Of a stretch of 64,000 nt of DNA, positions 46,265 through 55,438 are shown piece after piece. The notes below the pieces were generated by a model. It made no database searches, was not told where the DNA came from, and worked only from the letters and a program-made list of their open reading frames with translations. The stretch comes from CAYQNU01 sp964419055 (GTDB lineage Bacteria > Bacteroidota > Bacteroidia > Flavobacteriales_D > Parvicellaceae): assembly GCA_964419055.1 (NCBI GenBank), contig CAYQNU010000001.1:427003-491002 (forward strand), read 5' to 3'. The translations under genes and the position numbers were made by a program. Every line of letters begins with the position of its first letter. Position 1 is the first letter of the stretch.

Positions 46265-47293
46265 CTAAAACCGAAAATCCCTCAACGCCTGAATGTTTTT
46301 GATTGAAATTTCGTTGTTACTAATATTAATCAACTCTTCTTTTTTAAAGTCAGAAAGCGTTCTGATTACTGATTCTGTGCTGGTACCTACCATAGCTGCT
46401 AAATCTTCACGAGCAATTTTAAATGTACTGTTACCTTTTTCATCAGTAAATAAATCATACAGATTTATTAGGGCAGATGCTACCCGCATTCGAACCGTAT
46501 CATAAGCCAATTGTACAATGCGTTCCTCTTTGTCTTGGATGTCTTTTGACATTATTTGAATCAAATTAATGGCTGCGTCATAATTATTTTCCAATAACTT
46601 TTGTATTTCATCTTTCGAAATACGAACTACCTCTAACTCTTCAATAGCTGCAACACTCATGAAAAAGTCTTCACCTTTTAATACGTCCCACATTCCAATG
46701 ATATCACCTTGTGAAAATATTTCAAAAATAAACTCTTTACCATCGTCATTGATTTTATACGATTTGGCTTTTCCTTTTTTTATGTAATAAACGTGGTAGG
46801 CTTTGTCATATTCTCTAAAAAGAATGTCTTTCTTTTGATAGTTTAGTGTCTTCTTATTTTCTATCGCTTTCGCAATAAGGGTTGAATAATTGAACCCAGA
46901 TAAAGTTACATTTTTATTCTTGTTTTCAGATTTTTCTAAACGTATTTTTATAGAATTCAAAAGGTCTGACTCATCAAAAGGTTTGGTTAAATAATCGTCT
47001 GCTCCTAAGCTCATGCCTTTTCTAAAATCAGTGCGATCAGCTTTTGCTGTTAGAAAAATAAAAGGTACATTTTTTAAACGCTCATTTTGACCCAAAAGTT
47101 GTTTTACACCATATCCATCTAGTTCAGGCATCATTATGTCACAAACAATTAGGTCAGGTGATTCTGAGTTAGCCAAACGTACACCCTCTTTACCATGTGG
47201 AGCGGTAATAACATCAAAACCTGCAAGCTCTAATATTTCAGCTGTATTTTCTCTTAATTCGGTATTATCTTCTATAATGAGAATCTTTTTCAT
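46265..47293 (-). CDS. Response regulator fused to a Crp/Fnr-type regulator
   Basis: The 342-aa protein has a receiver domain (acidic pair Glu8/Asp9, phospho-acceptor Asp52 in VCDIMMPELDG, conserved Lys in YLTKPF). It is joined by a linker to a cNMP_binding domain (about 140-245; VYYIKKGKAKSYKINDDGKE, FSQGDIIGMWDVL) and a Crp-type helix-turn-helix (about 285-335; REDLAAMVGTSTESVIRTL). The Crp part lacks the Fnr cysteine ladder, so it is not an obvious oxygen sensor. It follows the PAS kinase by 49 bp. The output is probably DNA binding that depends on phosphorylation, perhaps with a ligand for the cNMP domain. Confidence 0.93.
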   Translation of the reverse strand: MKKILIIEDNTELRENTAEILELAGFDVITAPHGKEGVRLANSESPDLIVCDIMMPELDGYGVKQLLGQNERLKNVPFIFLTAKADRTDFRKGMSLGADDYLTKPFDESDLLNSIKIRLEKSENKNKNVTLSGFNYSTLIAKAIENKKTLNYQKKDILFREYDKAYHVYYIKKGKAKSYKINDDGKEFIFEIFSQGDIIGMWDVLKGEDFFMSVAAIEELEVVRISKDEIQKLLENNYDAAINLIQIMSKDIQDKEERIVQLAYDTVRMRVASALINLYDLFTDEKGNSTFKIAREDLAAMVGTSTESVIRTLSDFKKEELINISNNEISIKNIQALRDFRF

Positions 47294-47342
47294 AAGATTT
47301 TGAATTTGTTTGTTTAATGGGCATTTTAACTATCTGAAGGCT

Positions 47343-48899
47343 CTATTTTTTTGTTGAAGCTATGATAACAGGTATGATAATAGTAAATTCAGTTTCTACA
47401 TCTGGAATACTTTTAAAATCAATGGTTCCACCAAGCAGCTCAACATATTTTTTTACGATGTTCAGTCCCAAACCGGTTCCCTGAATATTGGTAACATTTT
47501 GAGCTCTAAAAAAACGTTCAAACACATTGTTTTGCTCGTCCATCGGGATTCCTAAACCATTGTCAATTACATTTACTTTTAATTGAGCATTTTCCAACAT
47601 AGAAATAACTCTAATTACACCATTTTCTTTGGAGTATTTGATAGCATTTGAGATGAAGTTGATAATGATGTTTTTAAATATTTTTTCGTCTATTTCAACC
47701 CAATCGTTATTTCCAATATGCGTATATTCAATTATTTGTTGGTCTTTCTTTAAAACCTCAATTTCAACCAGCGTTTCTTCAATTAATTTTTTTGGTTGAA
47801 TATAACTCAAGTTTACTTCTATCTTACCTGAAGATAATTTATCCAAAGACAAAAAGTCATTTAGAATATTGGTAAGATTGTTTACTGAATCTTTAATTCT
47901 TTTGGTATGCTTTTCACGTTGGGGTTGTTGTTCAGTATTTGGATATTTCTCAATCAAAGAGGCGGAAGATAAAATGGCACTCAAAGGTGTTCGGAATTCA
48001 TGCGATGCCATCGAAACGAATCGAGATTTAAGTACTCCAATTTCTTTTTCTTTTTGAAGGGCTTTTTCCTGTTCTATTGCAGCTAATCGTTTTTTGGTAA
48101 TATTATGTTCAACAATGAGTAATTGAGCAATGGTATTGTCATTATTTTTAAGTCCGACAATATTTAGTTCATAGTAATTTTTATTAATGGAAATTTCAAA
48201 AATTGAGTTTTCACCTAAAAAGGCTTTAAATAATTTGTCTTTGAGATGAGGCACAATAGCTTTTGGCATACGCTCTAGGTAACTTGTTCCAAGAAGTAGC
48301 TGGCTCGTTAGTCCATATTTGAAAAGATCTTTACCCTCAACAAACACGTAATTCAATTCATTATCGATTACATTGATAGTGCCATCAGGAAAATTTCGTG
48401 CAATGAGCATATACAATTGCTGCATTTTTACCAATTCAACCGTTCTATCGTGCACAATATTTTCTAATTCCTTATTTATTTGGAAGAGCTCTATCCTTGC
48501 TGCTTTTAACTCGTCATCTATTTTTTTTCGCTCAGAAATATCCGTTACGAAGGCCAATACAAATTGATTTTCATTCATTTGAAAATGATTAAGACTCACT
48601 TCGACAGGAAAAAGTGTTCCGTCTTTTTTTTCACCCATCAACTCACTTTGAGTGCCGCCCATTCTTCTTGTTTTTGGGGCTTCCTGATAACCGTTTCGAT
48701 GATGAACATGTTGTTCTCTTGTTTTTCTGGGAACTAATACCTCAATGTGTTTTCCTACTAATTCGTCTTTTTGATAACCAAACAATTCATTAGCACGAGG
48801 ATTACACAAAACAATTTTCGATTCGGCATCTACCAATACCAAACCTTCCGAGGCATTGTTGAATCCAATCTCAAATATGTTTTCGCTCAAAGTATCCAT
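47343..48899 (-). CDS. PAS-domain sensor histidine kinase
   Basis: The 518-aa soluble protein has a first PAS domain (about 8-125; NNASEGLVLVDAESKIV), a coiled-coil linker and a second PAS-like domain (about 165-270). The HisKA domain has His300 in SMASHEFRTPLSAILS, and HATPase_c (about 400-515) has N box NFISNAIKYS, G1 VIDNGLGIPM and G2 GTGLGLNIVKKY. No membrane segment is visible, so it senses a cytoplasmic cue. It is transcribed with the response-regulator/Crp fusion that follows. A TAnnTTTG box lies 4 bp before the ATG (48904-48911), which would make a leaderless mRNA. Confidence 0.92.
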   Translation of the reverse strand: MDTLSENIFEIGFNNASEGLVLVDAESKIVLCNPRANELFGYQKDELVGKHIEVLVPRKTREQHVHHRNGYQEAPKTRRMGGTQSELMGEKKDGTLFPVEVSLNHFQMNENQFVLAFVTDISERKKIDDELKAARIELFQINKELENIVHDRTVELVKMQQLYMLIARNFPDGTINVIDNELNYVFVEGKDLFKYGLTSQLLLGTSYLERMPKAIVPHLKDKLFKAFLGENSIFEISINKNYYELNIVGLKNNDNTIAQLLIVEHNITKKRLAAIEQEKALQKEKEIGVLKSRFVSMASHEFRTPLSAILSSASLIEKYPNTEQQPQREKHTKRIKDSVNNLTNILNDFLSLDKLSSGKIEVNLSYIQPKKLIEETLVEIEVLKKDQQIIEYTHIGNNDWVEIDEKIFKNIIINFISNAIKYSKENGVIRVISMLENAQLKVNVIDNGLGIPMDEQNNVFERFFRAQNVTNIQGTGLGLNIVKKYVELLGGTIDFKSIPDVETEFTIIIPVIIASTKK

Positions 48900-48969
48900 T
48901 TTCCAAAATTATGATAAATATCATCTTTAATTGTGAGAATTGTGTAATTTTTATACACAGAAAAAAGTG

Positions 48970-48978
48970 TACCTTTGC
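48970..48978 (+). promoter_or_regulatory. Promoter -7 element of the universal stress protein gene
   Basis: TACCTTTGC is a full match to TAnnTTTGC. Transcription would start near 48985, giving a leader of about 18 nt before the ATG at 49003. This rules out the upstream GTG start at 48940, which lies before the box. Confidence 0.65.
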
Positions 48979-49002
48979 ACTATTCAACAAAACAGTACAA
49001 TT

Positions 49003-49794
49003 ATGAAAAAAATACTTATCCCAACTGATTTTTCTAAAGCCGCCACAAAAGCAGTTAATTATGCATTAAATTTGGCTCAACTCACTAACGCCAAAATTTA
49101 CTTGATGAATACTTATGCTGTTCCACATGCGGGGGCCACTATGATGGTGAGTATTGATGACTTGTTGAAACACGAATCAGTTAAAAATTTAAACGCAGAA
49201 GAGGCTCGTATAAAAGAATTGTTTCCTGAGCTGGAAGTTTCCTCTTATTGTTATCCAGGTTCAATAGATACTGTTTTGAGTGATTTTTGTAATGATCATC
49301 TTATTGACTTTATTGTAATGGGAACTACAGGTGCTAGTGGTTGGGAAGGAAAATTATTTGGAAGTAATACGGCTAACCTAATAGGTTCGGTAAAATGCCC
49401 CATTATTGCTGTTCCGATTGAAAGTGCCATTGCAAAACCCAATAATATTGTGATTTCAACCGATTTGAAAACAGCTAACAATGCGGAAGTTTATGCACCT
49501 GTAAAGTTGTTTGCTAATTTGTTAGGTTCAACAGTTCGTTTTGTCCATATCACAACGAAAGAATCTGCACAAGATTTACGCTCTATTGAAAAAGATTTTG
49601 GCAACGAAGTAGATTTTGTTTACGAGGATGATGTAGAAGAAGGATTGGAGTTTTATTTAAATATGAATAAAGTAGATTTATTGGTTTTAGTAGCTAAAAA
49701 ACACGGGTTTTTTGAACGATTGTTCAACCCCAGTGTGAGTAAAAAATTGGCCAAGGAATTAAAAATTCCAATGTTGTTTTTGTATCAAGGATAA
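49003..49794 (+). CDS. Universal stress protein with two UspA domains
   Basis: This 263-aa protein consists of two UspA folds in tandem. The first (about 1-140) opens with MKKILIPTDFSKAATKAVNY and has the nucleotide-binding VMGTTGASGWEGKLFGSNT. The second (about 143-263; NNIVISTDLKTANNAEVYAP) is more divergent and lacks a clear ATP-binding glycine motif. Tandem Usp proteins are common in Bacteroidota. The start at 49003 is set by a clear promoter box and by the domain start. It is divergent from the PAS kinase, whose regulator might act on it, but no operator is visible. A strong terminator follows. Confidence 0.9.
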   Translation: MKKILIPTDFSKAATKAVNYALNLAQLTNAKIYLMNTYAVPHAGATMMVSIDDLLKHESVKNLNAEEARIKELFPELEVSSYCYPGSIDTVLSDFCNDHLIDFIVMGTTGASGWEGKLFGSNTANLIGSVKCPIIAVPIESAIAKPNNIVISTDLKTANNAEVYAPVKLFANLLGSTVRFVHITTKESAQDLRSIEKDFGNEVDFVYEDDVEEGLEFYLNMNKVDLLVLVAKKHGFFERLFNPSVSKKLAKELKIPMLFLYQG

Positions 49795-49821
49795 TTACCT
49801 ATTTACATACAATTTTATTCT

Positions 49822-49850
49822 AAAAATGCGTTATATTAAAACGCATTTTT
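49822..49850 (+). terminator. Intrinsic terminator after the universal stress protein gene
   Basis: Perfect 11-bp arms AAAAATGCGTT (49822-49832) and AACGCATTTTT (49840-49850) flank a 7-nt loop, and the 3' arm ends in T5. It lies 28 bp after the usp stop and just before the patatin gene at 49862. Confidence 0.85.
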
Positions 49851-49861
49851 AGTTTAAGGAC

Positions 49862-50869
49862 ATGATGAAAATATTTTTTACCGTATTTTTTATTGCTGGA
49901 TTTCAGTTGATTTCTTTTTGCAATTACAAAAATTTGGCTCTTGAAGGGGGCGGGATTAGGGGCATTGCTTATGTAGGCGTTATAAAAGCCTTAGAAGAAA
50001 AACAACTGCTGCAAAATATAGAAAATATAGCAGGAACTTCGGTTGGTGCCATTACTGCAGCTTTACTATGTGTAGGATATTCGGCAGATGAATTAGAAAA
50101 AGAATTATCCTCCATAAAATTTCAAAATTTCAATGATGGGAGAGGAATATTCTTTGGAGGGTTTTATCGGGTTTCAAAAAAATATGGGTGGTACAGAGGC
50201 GAAAAGATAACCGATTGGATAAATAACCTATTACATAAAAAAACAGGGATTACAAATATTACTTTTCAGCAACTATTTGAGTTGACACAGAAAGACAACC
50301 GTTATAAAAATTTGTATGTAACGGCAACCAATTTATCCAAACAAAATTGGCAAACATTAAACTACAAAACATTTCCGCAAATGCGCATTGCTGATGCCTT
50401 GAGGATTTCAGCTTCAATCCCGATTTATTACACTGCCATATTTATGGCTGAAGATGGCACATTATACAACAAACCTCAAAAGAATGTAAAAACAAGTATA
50501 ATGGCCGATGGTGGGTTTTTGGCCAATTACCCTATTCAATTATTTGATGATGTATACGAAAAGTCTGAAACATTAGGGCTGAGGTTAGATAATGACAATC
50601 AAATTAAAAATAATGACTCAACAAAATACCAATTGGCTCCTTATGAAATAAATGACTTTAGAGATTATATTGGTGCGTTTTATACCCTCGTTTTGGAAAG
50701 TTTGAACCGAATAGAGCTAACAGAAGACGATTGGAAGAGAAGTGTTTTTATAAGCACCTGCAACATTGGCCCAAAAGTAAAGAAACTAAAAAAATCTGAG
50801 GTCGAACTATTAGTTACTTCGGGTTATACTGCTACACTTGACTATTTATCTAAATTAGAACAGAACTAA
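49862..50869 (+). CDS. Patatin-like phospholipase
   Basis: The 335-aa protein has a patatin catalytic dyad: the oxyanion motif GGGIRG (about 29-34), the nucleophile Ser60 in GTSVG, and Asp216 in the DGG motif (IMADGGFLANYP). It probably hydrolyses phospholipid or lysophospholipid acyl esters. The hydrophobic start (IFFTVFFIAGFQLISFC) could be a signal peptide or lipoprotein leader (Cys20), so it may be exported or membrane-bound. It begins 11 bp after a terminator and is probably monocistronic. Confidence 0.9.
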   Translation: MMKIFFTVFFIAGFQLISFCNYKNLALEGGGIRGIAYVGVIKALEEKQLLQNIENIAGTSVGAITAALLCVGYSADELEKELSSIKFQNFNDGRGIFFGGFYRVSKKYGWYRGEKITDWINNLLHKKTGITNITFQQLFELTQKDNRYKNLYVTATNLSKQNWQTLNYKTFPQMRIADALRISASIPIYYTAIFMAEDGTLYNKPQKNVKTSIMADGGFLANYPIQLFDDVYEKSETLGLRLDNDNQIKNNDSTKYQLAPYEINDFRDYIGAFYTLVLESLNRIELTEDDWKRSVFISTCNIGPKVKKLKKSEVELLVTSGYTATLDYLSKLEQN

Positions 50870-50939
50870 TTGAATTAGATATAGTTCAATTAAAAAATTA
50901 GTTTACTTCATGAGAATTTCACATCAAAGGGTGTGGGTT

Positions 50940-51617
50940 TTATTCAATTTCAAGAACCCTTTTGTAATAGGCCGTTTCTTTCAACTGAGTTAATAATTCA
51001 TATGGCACATCTGATTCTTTTATGTGATTGTACAACAATGAATTGCACGTATATATGAGAAAATGATGACTTTCAAATGGTGCATTAGAACTACTTTCTA
51101 ATTTTAGATAGGTTTTTATTTTTCGAGTTCTAAGATAGTTAGATAGTTGATCACTTATTTGATTTGTTGCCATTTCATCTAATGCTTTGTTGAAATCTAC
51201 TAACACGACCGTATTTTCGTCATAGCTCAATTGAAGTGCGGCATTATAAATGCCTAATCCTATTTTTAATTTAAAAACCACTTCTATTAAATAATTGGAT
51301 GATGTGTCATTATTAATAATAGAAGCGTCAAATTTAATGACGTGATTTAATTCAATACATGGTTGTTTTTGATAAGGGTCAACTTTAAAATCAACATCAT
51401 AATGCATTTTCACTTGATCCACTGTGTTAGGATTTTTATAGATGTGCACTCTAACAATAGCACTATTTAAAACAGATGACCAATTTGAATTTTCATTTGT
51501 TTTGGGCTGCAACCATATTTTATCAATTTTGATGAAGGATTCAATAGAGTGGGTAGTAAAAGAAATATAATCAGCTGCTAAAAATTCACTTCGAAGTTCA
51601 CTTTGTTTTGTAAGCAT
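50940..51617 (-). CDS. Protein of unknown function
   Basis: The 225-aa protein has no signal peptide and no membrane segment. It is a mixed strand/helix sequence (VRVHIYKNPNTVDQVKMHYD, YLIEVVFKLKIGLGIYNAAL) with no motif I recognise. It is convergent with the patatin gene (70-bp gap) and divergent from moxR (150-bp gap), so it stands alone. No role can be inferred. Confidence 0.65.
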   Translation of the reverse strand: MLTKQSELRSEFLAADYISFTTHSIESFIKIDKIWLQPKTNENSNWSSVLNSAIVRVHIYKNPNTVDQVKMHYDVDFKVDPYQKQPCIELNHVIKFDASIINNDTSSNYLIEVVFKLKIGLGIYNAALQLSYDENTVVLVDFNKALDEMATNQISDQLSNYLRTRKIKTYLKLESSSNAPFESHHFLIYTCNSLLYNHIKESDVPYELLTQLKETAYYKRVLEIE

Positions 51618-51709
51618 AACAATATTTATTTATTAATAGCATTCTGATCTCCAAATGTATTAAAAAAAATTATATTTAAGTTATTCGCTTAATTTCAAAA
51701 AAAGGATTC

Positions 51710-51739
51710 TTGCTCAATTAAAAAAAATATGTAGTTTTG
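51710..51739 (+). promoter_or_regulatory. Promoter of the moxR/DUF58 operon
   Basis: TTG (51710-51712) and the -7 element TAGTTTTG (51732-51739) are 19 bp apart, the spacing of Bacteroidota promoters. Transcription should start near 51746, about 20 nt before the ATG at 51768. Confidence 0.65.
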
Positions 51740-51767
51740 TTTCATTCCTATTCAAAAATTACATTTT

Positions 51768-52880
51768 ATGAGTTTAGAAAACGAAAATAACGAGATTAAC
51801 GAAAACAGTTTGCCCAACAATGATTCTGAGAATACGATGAATCAAACTACAGAGAATGAATTTTTGAGTACTCCTATACCTGAAGTGCCCGTTTATAATG
51901 CAACCATAGGTTCTGATTTTGGTCAAAGCAGGGTAGATTTAAGCTTGGTCCATTCAAAAGTAACTCAAGCTAGAGAAGAAATTGCCAAGTATCTTATTGG
52001 GCAATATGAAATGGTTGATTTGTTGCTTATAGGTGTTTTTAGTGGAGGTCATGTTTTATTAGAAGGTGTTCCGGGAATTGCAAAAACGTTGACAGCTAAA
52101 GTGTTAGCTCAAACGCTTTCGGTGCAGTTTTCAAGAATTCAATTTACTCCAGATATGATGCCTTCTGATATCATTGGTACTTCGGTTTTTAATATGAAAA
52201 CCAGCGACTTTGATTTTAAAAAAGGACCCATTTTTACAAACATAGCCTTAATTGATGAGATCAATAGAGCCCCTGCTAAAACTCAATCAGCATTGTTTGA
52301 AGTAATGGAAGAACGACAAATTTCTTATGATGGAAATACCTATAAATTGGACTTCCCATTTTTGGTTATTGCTACTCAAAACCCTATAGAACAGGAAGGT
52401 ACTTACAGATTGCCTGAGGCACAATTGGATCGTTTTTTATTCAAAATTATTTTGAATCACCCTACTTTAGAAGAAGAAAAGGAAATCTTACAGCGATTTA
52501 AAACGAATACCTTTATTGATTTTGATAAAATCAAACGCATCTTTTCAGTTAGCGATTTAAAAACGATTCAAACAGCAATCGAAAACATTCGAGTTGACAA
52601 TTCAATAGTGAAATACATTGCCGAAATCACGCACGAAACTCGAAATCACGGTAAAATTTATTTAGGAGCCTCTCCTAGAGCTTCGTTATCAATGCTAAAA
52701 GCGTCCAAGGCTATGGCGGCAATTCGTTCAAGGGATTTTGTGGTTCCAGATGATGTTCAATACGTTGCGTTTCATGTTTTGAATCACCGAATCATACTTA
52801 CTCCTGAAGCAGAAATGGAAGGTTTAGATGCAAATTTGATCATTAAAGACATCATCAAAAAAATTGAAGTTCCTAGATAA
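51768..52880 (+). CDS. MoxR-family AAA+ ATPase
   Basis: The 370-aa protein has an Asn/Glu-rich, probably disordered N-terminus (about 1-60) and a MoxR AAA+ core: Walker A GVPGIAKT, Walker B LIDEINRAPAKTQ, sensor region ATQNPIEQEGTYRLPEAQLD and the C-terminal lid (ASPRASLSMLKASKAMA). MoxR proteins act as chaperones that activate or assemble partner proteins, usually with VWA or DUF58 proteins encoded next to them, as here (18-bp gap). Its targets are unknown in this organism. It has its own promoter (51710-51739). Confidence 0.93.
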   Translation: MSLENENNEINENSLPNNDSENTMNQTTENEFLSTPIPEVPVYNATIGSDFGQSRVDLSLVHSKVTQAREEIAKYLIGQYEMVDLLLIGVFSGGHVLLEGVPGIAKTLTAKVLAQTLSVQFSRIQFTPDMMPSDIIGTSVFNMKTSDFDFKKGPIFTNIALIDEINRAPAKTQSALFEVMEERQISYDGNTYKLDFPFLVIATQNPIEQEGTYRLPEAQLDRFLFKIILNHPTLEEEKEILQRFKTNTFIDFDKIKRIFSVSDLKTIQTAIENIRVDNSIVKYIAEITHETRNHGKIYLGASPRASLSMLKASKAMAAIRSRDFVVPDDVQYVAFHVLNHRIILTPEAEMEGLDANLIIKDIIKKIEVPR

Positions 52881-52898
52881 TTTCTCTTAAATACGAAC

Positions 52899-54230
52899 AT
52901 GACTTTTTACCAACAGTTTTATTTAAGAAAGCGTTTTTTCTTATACTGGATGATTATTATTGTCTTGTTTTGTTTTGCCTATGCAGTGCCTTTTATGATG
53001 ATTGTGGCCCAATTGGCTCTTATGATTTTAATAGGACTAACTTTTTTAGATGTTTTCATTCTGTTTTTATCCAAAACAAAAGTCAACGCGTATAGAAATA
53101 TGCTCTCTCAACTCTCTTTAGGGGACGAAAACACAGTCAAACTAAGAATTGAAAACGGGTATAAAATGCCTATAAGTATTCGTGTTATTGACGAATTACC
53201 CTATCAACTTCAAGTTAGAGATTTTGAAGTAAAGTTGCATTTATCACCTCTTGAAAAAAAAGAAATACACTATACTATAAAACCTGAAGAGCGTGGCTTG
53301 TTTGAATTTAATGACATCAATATTTTTGTATCCAGTGTATTACAAATTGCTGAAAGAAAAGTAATTATAAATGCCAATGATAAAGTAAAAGTCTACCCGT
53401 CCATATTCCAAATGCGGAAATATGAGTTGCAGGTATTTTCAAAAACCGCTATTTTTTCGGGCATTAAAAAAGTGCGAAGATTAGGGAACAATAATGAATT
53501 TGAGCAAATCAAGAATTATGTTCAAGGAGATGACATTCGTTCAATAAACTGGAAAGCTACCAGTAGAAAAAACGAACTAATGGTGAATCAATATCAAGAA
53601 GAACGATCGCAACAAGTGTATTGTATTATTGATAAAAGCCGTGCGATGCGTATGCCTTTTGATAACTTAACATTGTTGGATTATGCCATAAATTCATCAT
53701 TGGTGCTTTCAAACATCATTTTGAAAAAAGGGGATAAGGCGGGAATCATTACATTTTCTGACAAAATAGGAGCTCAGTTAAATGCCGAAAGTAAAACGGG
53801 ACATTTACGCAAAATAATGGATGTGTTGTACAGTCAAAAAACACAATTTATGGAGTCCAATTATGAAAAATTGTACTATTCCATAAAATCTTCCATTAAA
53901 GGAAGAAGTATGATTCTTCTGTTTACCAATTTTGAAAGTATGTATGCTTTAGAGCGCAATATTGCTCTGTTGCGTAAGATAAATCAAAACCATCTTTTAG
54001 TGGTCATATTCTTTGAAAATACGGAACTAGAAAAAACGACACATTTGGAGGCCAAAAATGTGAAGGATGTGTATTATAAAACCATTGCACAAAAATTTGC
54101 TATTGAAAAAAAGCTAATCGTTCAGGAGCTTCATAAATATGGAATTCAAAGTATATTAACACGCCCTAAAGATTTATCAGTAAATACCATAAATAAGTAT
54201 TTGGAGATTAAATCTAGGGGGATGATTTAA
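52899..54230 (+). CDS. DUF58-domain membrane protein, MoxR partner
   Basis: The 443-aa protein has two N-terminal membrane helices (about 15-55) and a DUF58 region (about 195-285; GDDIRSINWKATSRKNELMV, YQEERSQQVYCIIDKSRAMR) followed by a VWA-like fold with a degenerate metal site. DUF58 proteins are regular partners of MoxR ATPases. It lies 18 bp after moxR and ends in a TTAA that also closes the convergent glycosyltransferase gene, so the two genes overlap by 4 bp tail to tail. Its cellular task is not known. Confidence 0.88.
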   Translation: MTFYQQFYLRKRFFLYWMIIIVLFCFAYAVPFMMIVAQLALMILIGLTFLDVFILFLSKTKVNAYRNMLSQLSLGDENTVKLRIENGYKMPISIRVIDELPYQLQVRDFEVKLHLSPLEKKEIHYTIKPEERGLFEFNDINIFVSSVLQIAERKVIINANDKVKVYPSIFQMRKYELQVFSKTAIFSGIKKVRRLGNNNEFEQIKNYVQGDDIRSINWKATSRKNELMVNQYQEERSQQVYCIIDKSRAMRMPFDNLTLLDYAINSSLVLSNIILKKGDKAGIITFSDKIGAQLNAESKTGHLRKIMDVLYSQKTQFMESNYEKLYYSIKSSIKGRSMILLFTNFESMYALERNIALLRKINQNHLLVVIFFENTELEKTTHLEAKNVKDVYYKTIAQKFAIEKKLIVQELHKYGIQSILTRPKDLSVNTINKYLEIKSRGMI

Positions 54231-55438
54231 GGTTGACGATTTTTATCGATGGAATTCAATAAATCTGAATAAATCGTTTTATTTATTTCAAAACTTCTAT
54301 ACTTTTTGGCAATATCTACAATTTTTTTACGCTGATTTTCATTGTTTCTATCAAAGTGCAACATTAAATCTACCATTCTTTTTGAAGCACTTTTTGGATT
54401 TTCTGTTGCCACATCATATACCACTCCTATTTCGTTTTCAGAAATAATAGCGTCATCATCACCAACACCTTTTGTAATTAAAATGGGTAATCCATTTGCC
54501 CAATATTCGCCATCTTTAATGGGGCTGCAATAACTCCTACTTGGAGCAGGTTTAATTGTGCTAAAAGCGAATTCGGATGCAGACAAGTAATTTGCAACAT
54601 CTTTATGATCTACTCGATTAATATAAACCTTTTCAATAGGGAAATTTACAGCAATTAATTGTTTCCGTATTTCATCTTTATTTTCGGGTGAAATTATAAA
54701 AAGAAAAAAATTGGACTCAAAAGCTTCGTATGTTGACTTAAACAATTCAAAAGCCTCTTCTTTTAAATAAATTCCTCCAAATTTACCTACATAAATTCCT
54801 ACTTTTATTTCGTCATTTATTACTAGTTCTGTTCTGATTTTTGATCTTATATCTTGACTAAACTGAAATCGTTGAATATCCACGCTGCAAGGAATTACGG
54901 ATAATTGGGTTTTGTCTAATCCTTCTTTTTGAAGTTTTTCAGCGTAATGATTTGAAACGGGATACAATCTAAAAGCTGTCTTTCTAATCAATCTATCGTA
55001 TTTCCTAATGATTTTTGATTTAAGACCATTTGGTTTCCATTCACCACTTTCCTCCATATAGTCTGCATGGGGCTCATAGCTTTCAACTATGAAAGGAATA
55101 GCTTTTATTTTGAAAAGCTTATGACCATATATCCCAGCAAATACCGACCTACAAATAACTAAGTCAATTGGAGTTGTATTTACCAATTTTTTAAGTTGAA
55201 TCCATCCATTTCTAAAGGACAAAAATTTATTGAATCCAGGGGGGGAATGTTTCTCAATTATTGGATAGTGTTTAACTTTAGAAAGCGAACTAATGAATTG
55301 AAAGGCAGACCTTTCAAAGGTAAAAAAGAATACGTTTGTAACTCTAGAATCATCCTCCAATAATTTCAAATGAGGAAGAACAGTACTTTCAGTCAATCCC
55401 TCATTTATTCCCCAATATGAAATATAAATGATGTTCAA
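54227..55438 (-). CDS. Glycosyltransferase (GT4-like)
   Basis: The 403-aa protein has a GT-B fold: an N-terminal strand MNIIYISYWGINEG and, in the C-terminal half, a donor-site region (PIKDGEYWANGLPILITKGVGDD) like that of the GT4 family. It is the last gene of the leftward polysaccharide operon and its start overlaps wecB by 4 bp. The coding strand has a run of seven C (55239-55245 as G7 on the plus strand) inside codons of HSPPG. Donor and acceptor sugars cannot be told from sequence. Confidence 0.82.
   Translation of the reverse strand: MNIIYISYWGINEGLTESTVLPHLKLLEDDSRVTNVFFFTFERSAFQFISSLSKVKHYPIIEKHSPPGFNKFLSFRNGWIQLKKLVNTTPIDLVICRSVFAGIYGHKLFKIKAIPFIVESYEPHADYMEESGEWKPNGLKSKIIRKYDRLIRKTAFRLYPVSNHYAEKLQKEGLDKTQLSVIPCSVDIQRFQFSQDIRSKIRTELVINDEIKVGIYVGKFGGIYLKEEAFELFKSTYEAFESNFFLFIISPENKDEIRKQLIAVNFPIEKVYINRVDHKDVANYLSASEFAFSTIKPAPSRSYCSPIKDGEYWANGLPILITKGVGDDDAIISENEIGVVYDVATENPKSASKRMVDLMLHFDRNNENQRKKIVDIAKKYRSFEINKTIYSDLLNSIDKNRQP

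Noticed and set aside
46265..47293. Fnr-type oxygen sensor in the Crp fusion
   Set aside because: The N-terminal part is a receiver domain and the cNMP domain lacks the Fnr cysteine cluster.
48550..48899. FixL-like heme oxygen sensor in the PAS kinase
   Set aside because: His64 aligns with the FixL heme ligand (LVPRKTREQH), but this His is common in non-heme PAS domains of the same subfamily, so heme binding cannot be claimed from sequence.
50867..50892. Terminator between the patatin gene and the unknown gene
   Set aside because: TAATTGAA and TTCAATTA can pair, but the stem is A/T-only and short, and overlaps the stop codon; too weak to call.
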